Source: Coriobacteriaceae bacterium (GTDB taxonomy: Bacteria; Actinomycetota; Coriobacteriia; Anaerosomatales; SLCP01). From it: 7,897 nucleotides of DNA. The stretch's first letter is position 1. Each line of letters begins with the position of its first letter. The DNA lies in NCBI GenBank assembly GCA_003563465.1, contig PWVH01000026.1, positions 1-7,897 on the forward strand, written 5' to 3'. Of this stretch, positions 4,143 through 7,897 are shown in pieces. The position numbers and the translations under genes were made by a program. The notes below the pieces were generated by a model. That model made no database searches. It was not told where the DNA came from and worked only from the letters and a program-made list of their open reading frames with translations.

Positions 4143-6878
4143 TCATCGCTGTAAGGCCGCCTCCATGACCGGCTTGACCGCAGGTGCGGCCACGCGACCG
4201 CCGGTGCCAGCGTTCTCGAGTACTATAGCCACTGCCACCTGGGGATTCTCGGCTGGTGCGAAAGCGATGAACCACGCATGCGGCTCGACGCCCTTAGCGG
4301 CCTCGGCAGTCCCCGTCTTGCCCGCGACGGCCACGCCGGGAATCTGGGCGCGAGTTCCGGTCCCAGAACGTACCGTGTCGACCATGATGCCGCTGACTAT
4401 CGCCGAGGTCCTGCTGTCGGTGGCAACAGCCCATCTCCTGGGCTCTGTCGAGGTGATGACGCGTCCGGCACGGTCGGTCATGCGCTCGACCAGATGCGGT
4501 CTCATGATGACTCCGTCGTTGGCGATGCCTGCTGTCACGAGAGCCATCTGCAATGCGGTCACCTGGGGTCCCGGCGGGCTGTCGTGCTCGCCCACCGGCT
4601 GTCCCACACCCGCCCACGCGGTCTCCCACGTCGTCATCTCACCAGGATCGGGCATCAGTGACGCGGTCGCCTGTATCTCGATCGGCGGCACCTTGCCAAA
4701 GCCGAACTGTTCGCTCTGCGTCACGAGATCGTGCGGGCCGAGGTCGATCGCGAGCTGTGCGAACACGGTGTTGACCGAGCGCATCGTCGCAGAGCGCAAG
4801 TCCATCGCCCCGTAGCTCCCGCCCTCGTAGTTGGTCACGGGAGCGCCTCCGATCTCGATGGAGCCCGGACCGGTGTAGGTCGTCTCCTGGGAAGCGACAC
4901 CTGAGGCGAGCGCACCGGTGAGCGTCACTATCTTGTATGTCGATCCGGGCGGATAGAGACTCTGCGCCGCACGGTTGTAGAGCGGAGCGGTCTCTTCGGC
5001 GGAAAGCTGCTCCCAGGCCTCGTCGACGACGGCCGGGTCGTATCCGGGCGAAGACGCCATCGCCAGCACGGCGCCGGTCCGAGGGTCCAGGGCCACGACG
5101 GCGCCCCGGTGCCCGCCAAGCGACTGCTCGGCAACACGCTGGACTCGGCTGTCGATGGTAAGCCACACGTCGTTGCCGGCGACAGGAAGTCCGGCGGCCG
5201 CCTCGACCGCGTCGCGGAAGGTGCGGAAGACGCGCTGTCCGGTCAACGCGTCGTTCATAGACGCCTCGATGCCCGCCCGGCCAAACTGCAAGCTGTAGTA
5301 GCCCACCACGTGGGCGGCCATGGCACCTTGCGGATATCGCCGTCTGTAGATCTCACCCTCGCGCACGGATTCGGCGAGCACCAAAGCGTCGGACGATACT
5401 ATCGAACCCCTGGGGGAGCGGATCTCTTCTGCCAGGCCACGGGTGTTGACGGAGTGGTTGTTGAGCGAGCGAGCCTGCACGACCTGTATCCAAGTGAGGT
5501 TTATCACCAGGGCGACAAGCAGGACGCTTAGCGCCGCGGCCGAACGCGACAGGCGCGAGGCGAGGGCGACGCGGCCGAGCACCCCCGGACTCGAAGCGAG
5601 AGAGACGACCTCGGCGCTTCGGCCGGTGGCTGCATCACCTGCCCTGAGGAGCAGGCCAAGAATCATGAAGTTGGCCAGGATCGAAGAACCGCCGTAAGAG
5701 ACGAAGGGGAGTGTGATTCCCGTAAGGGGGATGAGCCGGGTCACGCCTCCGATGATGACGAATGTCTGCAGGCCGATAGCGGCGACGAGACCGGCCGCGG
5801 TAAAAGCCGCCATGTCGGAGCGGGCTCGCGCGGCCGTGGAGAGCCCGCGCATACAGAAGAGCAAATAGGCGATGATGAGCGCGGCACCGCCCAGAAGACC
5901 GAGCTCTTCACCGACAGCGGCGAAGATGAAGTCCGTCTCCACGAACGGGATTCGCCCCGGGAATCCTCGGCCCACGCCCACACCGGTCACCTGGCCTGCT
6001 GCCAGGGCGAAGAGGGACTGTACGAGCTGATAGCCGCGTCCCGCCGGATCAGCGAACGGATCTATCCAGATGGCGATACGCGTCTGCACGTGCGAGAAGA
6101 CCGAGTGGGCGGCGTAGGCGCCTGCGGCAAAGAGCGTCAGTCCGACGACTATGTAGCTGAGCCTTGCGGTAGCCACGTAGATCATCACCAGGAAGATTCC
6201 GAAGAACAGGAGGCTGGAGCCCAGGTCCTTCTGGGTGACCAACACGAACAGCGAGACCGCCCACATGAACACCAGCGGGCCCAGGTGGCGCAGGGACGGC
6301 ACTCCTACGCCGAGGACCTTTCGGGTGGGGACGGACAAGACCTCACGGTTTTCGGCCAGATAGGCAGCGAGGAACAAGACGATCAGCACCTTGGCAACCT
6401 CGCCAGGCTGGAACGAGAGGCCCGCGAAGCGCAACCAGAGCTTCGCCCCATTGATCTCGACTCCGACAAGAGTAGGCAAGACGAGCAACGTCAGTCCGAC
6501 GAGCATCACCGTGTACTTGTAGCGGGCGACACGCTCGAGGGAGGGCACCGCCACAAGAGTGCCGACGAGGGCCGCCACCCCTACGAGAAGCCACACGAGT
6601 TGTTGTGCGCCAAGGTCGGGATCGAGTCGCGTGACATAGGCGAGCCCGACTCCCGAGAGCAGTGCGGTCAGCGGCAGTAGAGTGGGGTCTGCCGCTGGCG
6701 CGAGCGAGCGTACGGCGATGTGCGCGATGAAGAACGCGCCTATGAGCCCTGCCGGCACAACGAGGTCGTGCCACGAAAGGCTGGCGGTCTTCTGTGCCGT
6801 GACGAGTCCGAAGACCAGGAGCACTGCGGGGGCCGCGGCCAGCAGCAGGAGAAGTTCTGTCGAGCGCCTAGCGCGCAC
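4143..6878 (-). CDS. rodA-pbpA: SEDS peptidoglycan polymerase (RodA/FtsW type) fused to class B PBP transpeptidase (PbpA type)
   Basis: A 911-residue membrane protein with two complete enzymes in one frame. Residues 1-415 are a SEDS glycosyltransferase that polymerises lipid II. They begin with the RodA-type RRSTELLLLLAA and have about 12 hydrophobic segments. SEDS signatures are FQPGEVAKVL (156-165), KDLGSSLL (217-224), TDFIFAAVGEELG (315-327; Asp316 matches the conserved SEDS aspartate) and TGITLPFVSYGGSS (386-399). A roughly 33-residue linker follows. The PBP half has one transmembrane helix (about 449-469), a short RGSI-containing pedestal (490-493) and a transpeptidase domain with SxxK at S646-K649, SVN at 701-703 and KTGT at 854-857, so it should be penicillin-sensitive. 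In mycobacteria RodA and PbpA are separate neighbouring genes, and PbpA is a reported PknB substrate. The GTG at 6878 was chosen because the in-frame extension to 7223 lies inside the phosphatase gene, and because GGAGG sits 10 bases upstream. I found no ATG in the linker that would give a separate PBP. Confidence 0.95.
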   Translation of the reverse strand: MRARRSTELLLLLAAAPAVLLVFGLVTAQKTASLSWHDLVVPAGLIGAFFIAHIAVRSLAPAADPTLLPLTALLSGVGLAYVTRLDPDLGAQQLVWLLVGVAALVGTLVAVPSLERVARYKYTVMLVGLTLLVLPTLVGVEINGAKLWLRFAGLSFQPGEVAKVLIVLFLAAYLAENREVLSVPTRKVLGVGVPSLRHLGPLVFMWAVSLFVLVTQKDLGSSLLFFGIFLVMIYVATARLSYIVVGLTLFAAGAYAAHSVFSHVQTRIAIWIDPFADPAGRGYQLVQSLFALAAGQVTGVGVGRGFPGRIPFVETDFIFAAVGEELGLLGGAALIIAYLLFCMRGLSTAARARSDMAAFTAAGLVAAIGLQTFVIIGGVTRLIPLTGITLPFVSYGGSSILANFMILGLLLRAGDAATGRSAEVVSLASSPGVLGRVALASRLSRSAAALSVLLVALVINLTWIQVVQARSLNNHSVNTRGLAEEIRSPRGSIVSSDALVLAESVREGEIYRRRYPQGAMAAHVVGYYSLQFGRAGIEASMNDALTGQRVFRTFRDAVEAAAGLPVAGNDVWLTIDSRVQRVAEQSLGGHRGAVVALDPRTGAVLAMASSPGYDPAVVDEAWEQLSAEETAPLYNRAAQSLYPPGSTYKIVTLTGALASGVASQETTYTGPGSIEIGGAPVTNYEGGSYGAMDLRSATMRSVNTVFAQLAIDLGPHDLVTQSEQFGFGKVPPIEIQATASLMPDPGEMTTWETAWAGVGQPVGEHDSPPGPQVTALQMALVTAGIANDGVIMRPHLVERMTDRAGRVITSTEPRRWAVATDSRTSAIVSGIMVDTVRSGTGTRAQIPGVAVAGKTGTAEAAKGVEPHAWFIAFAPAENPQVAVAIVLENAGTGGRVAAPAVKPVMEAALQR

Positions 6879-6880
6879 GA

Positions 6881-7897
6881 CTACTCTCCCTCCGGTGTCG
6901 GTGTGGTTTCTGTCGAACGCTCCTCGGCAATCGCACGGTACTGCTCCACGAGCGCCCACGCGGCGTCTAGATCCTCGACCGCGATGCCCCCCGCAAGGCG
7001 TCCGGCGGTCACCGGATCGAGCGCTTCGACCGTGACGGTGGTCTCCTCCTCGAGCCATCTCAGACTGAAGCCTGCGAACTCGCCAGGCAGACCTCGGTAG
7101 ACGTGCACCACACCGTCTTCGGCGATTAGATACGCCCTGTTGGAAGCGTAGGTATGCGTGCCCCAGATTGCGACACCGACGACGGCTGTAAGCGCGAGCG
7201 CCCAGGCGACGACGGCAAGCCAAGCGCGGTGAGAGCGCTGGGGTGCCGAGGCGGCGGGCTCCCCGATGATATCGACCACTACGACCGAGGTGTTGTCGTG
7301 TCCACCCGCCTCGTTGGCAGCGTCTACGAGCATGCGGACGGCTAACTCGGAGTCACGGTATGCATCGAGGGTCTTACCTATCTGTTCGTCGGTGAGCATG
7401 CCCGTGAGTCCGTCCGAGCAAAGCAGCAGGCGATCTCCCACGGCAGCCTCTACCTCGAAGATGTCGGCGACCATGTTCGGGTCCGAGCCCAAAGCCCGGG
7501 TGATGACGCTGCGCTGCGGGTGAGAGCGGGACTGCTCCTCGGTGAGCGTGCCCTGACGGATCATGTCGGCGACCATCGAGTGGTCCTCGGTGAGACGCTC
7601 CAGATGGCCGTTGCGTAGCAGGTAGGCCCTGCTGTCGCCGACGTGAGCGATTGCTATCCGAGCGCCGTCCACGATGGCCGCGGTCAGAGTAGTCCCCATG
7701 CCCTCGCGTCCCAGGCCCTCACGTGTCGCTCGAATGACCGCTCGATTCGCCGTCCTGACGGCTCGTCCTAGCGCTTTGGCATCCGCTCGTCTGGGTGCAG
7801 CCTTCACGAGCGCCTCGATCGCGATGCTGCTGGCGACCTCGCCGGCCTCGTGACCTCCCAGCCCGTCGGCCACCGCGAACAGGGGCGGCTCGACCAG
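6881..7897 (-). CDS. pstP: PP2C-family serine/threonine phosphatase (PstP type), N-terminus outside window
   Basis: This is a metal-dependent phosphatase that reverses PknB-type phosphorylation. 338 residues are visible. The frame is open through the window end (LVEPPLFAVADGLGG...), so the true start lies beyond it; the GTG at 7873 falls inside the conserved ADGxGG motif and is not a start. Metal-binding aspartates are visible in ADGLGGHEAGE (Asp11 of the visible part), VGDSRAYLLRNG (Asp88), LCSDGLT (Asp162) and GHDNTSVVVVD (Asp201). The GMGTTLTAA and SHPQRSVITRAL motifs are typical of actinobacterial PstP. After the catalytic domain come a transmembrane helix (about 225-246) and an extracytoplasmic tail with VVHVYRGLPGEF, also as in PstP. 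The C-terminus is Thr/Glu/Pro-rich. It is the first visible gene of the operon and is translationally coupled to the SEDS-PBP fusion. FHA-domain genes might lie upstream, beyond the window, as in mycobacteria. Confidence 0.95.
   Translation of the reverse strand: MVEPPLFAVADGLGGHEAGEVASSIAIEALVKAAPRRADAKALGRAVRTANRAVIRATREGLGREGMGTTLTAAIVDGARIAIAHVGDSRAYLLRNGHLERLTEDHSMVADMIRQGTLTEEQSRSHPQRSVITRALGSDPNMVADIFEVEAAVGDRLLLCSDGLTGMLTDEQIGKTLDAYRDSELAVRMLVDAANEAGGHDNTSVVVVDIIGEPAASAPQRSHRAWLAVVAWALALTAVVGVAIWGTHTYASNRAYLIAEDGVVHVYRGLPGEFAGFSLRWLEEETTVTVEALDPVTAGRLAGGIAVEDLDAAWALVEQYRAIAEERSTETTPTPEGE
6884..6893 (-). promoter_or_regulatory. Ribosome binding site fixing the SEDS-PBP start
   Basis: GGAGGGAGAG is encoded by the last codons of the phosphatase gene and lies 5-10 bases before the GTG at 6878. 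The phosphatase stop TAG (6883-6881) is only two bases before that GTG. This favours the GTG over longer in-frame starts and implies translational coupling of the phosphatase and the fusion. Confidence 0.75.

Noticed and set aside
3562..4815. Long open frame (417 codons) on the plus strand
   Set aside because: It is antisense to the kinase N-terminus and the PBP C-terminus and has no recognisable domains. High-GC codon bias opens such shadow frames.
6090..6680. 196-codon open frame on the plus strand
   Set aside because: It is antisense to the SEDS transmembrane region. Its very polar composition is the expected antisense of membrane codons.
6879..7223. In-frame N-terminal extension of the SEDS-PBP frame
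   Set aside because: The extra 115 residues are Arg-rich and lie wholly within the phosphatase gene in another frame. RodA homology begins at the GTG at 6878, which has a good ribosome binding site.
7871..7873. GTG as start of the phosphatase
   Set aside because: It falls inside the conserved FAVADGLGG motif, and homologous sequence continues to the window edge, so the gene is cut off rather than starting here.

Overview
The window looks like high-GC chromosomal DNA of an actinobacterium. The main evidence is the minus-strand cluster of PP2C phosphatase, RodA/FtsW-type SEDS protein, class B penicillin-binding protein and PASTA serine/threonine kinase, in the order of the mycobacterial pstP-rodA-pbpA-pknA-pknB operon. 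The SEDS half and the PBP half both read most like the mycobacterial RodA and PbpA proteins. A DUF3048 (YerB-like) protein, a DUF188 (YaiI/YqxD) protein, GTG starts and a possible leaderless gene also fit a deep-branching actinobacterial lineage (Coriobacteriia-like is my guess). Species cannot be fixed from the sequence alone.

Left end (1-567): the C-terminal catalytic domain of a tyrosine recombinase runs in from outside the window. It points into the 3' end of a tRNA-Arg(CCT) gene on the opposite strand, and its reading frame ends inside that tRNA. This is the classic layout of a tRNA-integrated mobile element, whose body should lie to the left of base 1. A strong hairpin (452-476) between them is well placed to end tRNA transcription. 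An extended -10 promoter lies just upstream of the tRNA.

Middle (568-2220): two plus-strand genes follow. The first is a membrane-anchored or secreted DUF3048 protein and the second a YaiI/YqxD-family (DUF188) protein. The 3' end of the DUF3048 gene, including its stop codon, lies in an imperfect 40-bp tandem duplication. The DUF188 gene has no visible Shine-Dalgarno sequence, and a -10-like element is spaced for a leaderless start.

Right part (2224-7897): the minus-strand cell-wall and signalling operon is transcribed from the right edge toward the middle. A PstP-like phosphatase, cut by the window end, is followed by one 911-residue ORF in which a complete SEDS glycosyltransferase is joined in frame to a complete class B PBP transpeptidase. 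After a 62-bp gap comes a PknB-type kinase with four PASTA domains. Together these would make and cross-link peptidoglycan under phospho-control that senses muropeptides or lipid II. The two notable features are the physical fusion of polymerase and cross-linking enzyme, and the absence of a separate pknA. The operon converges tail-to-tail with the DUF188 gene across 3 bp.

No CRISPR array, IS element or rRNA was seen. I did not find a wholly unknown system. The best candidates for a second look are the SEDS-PBP fusion and the integrase/tRNA junction.
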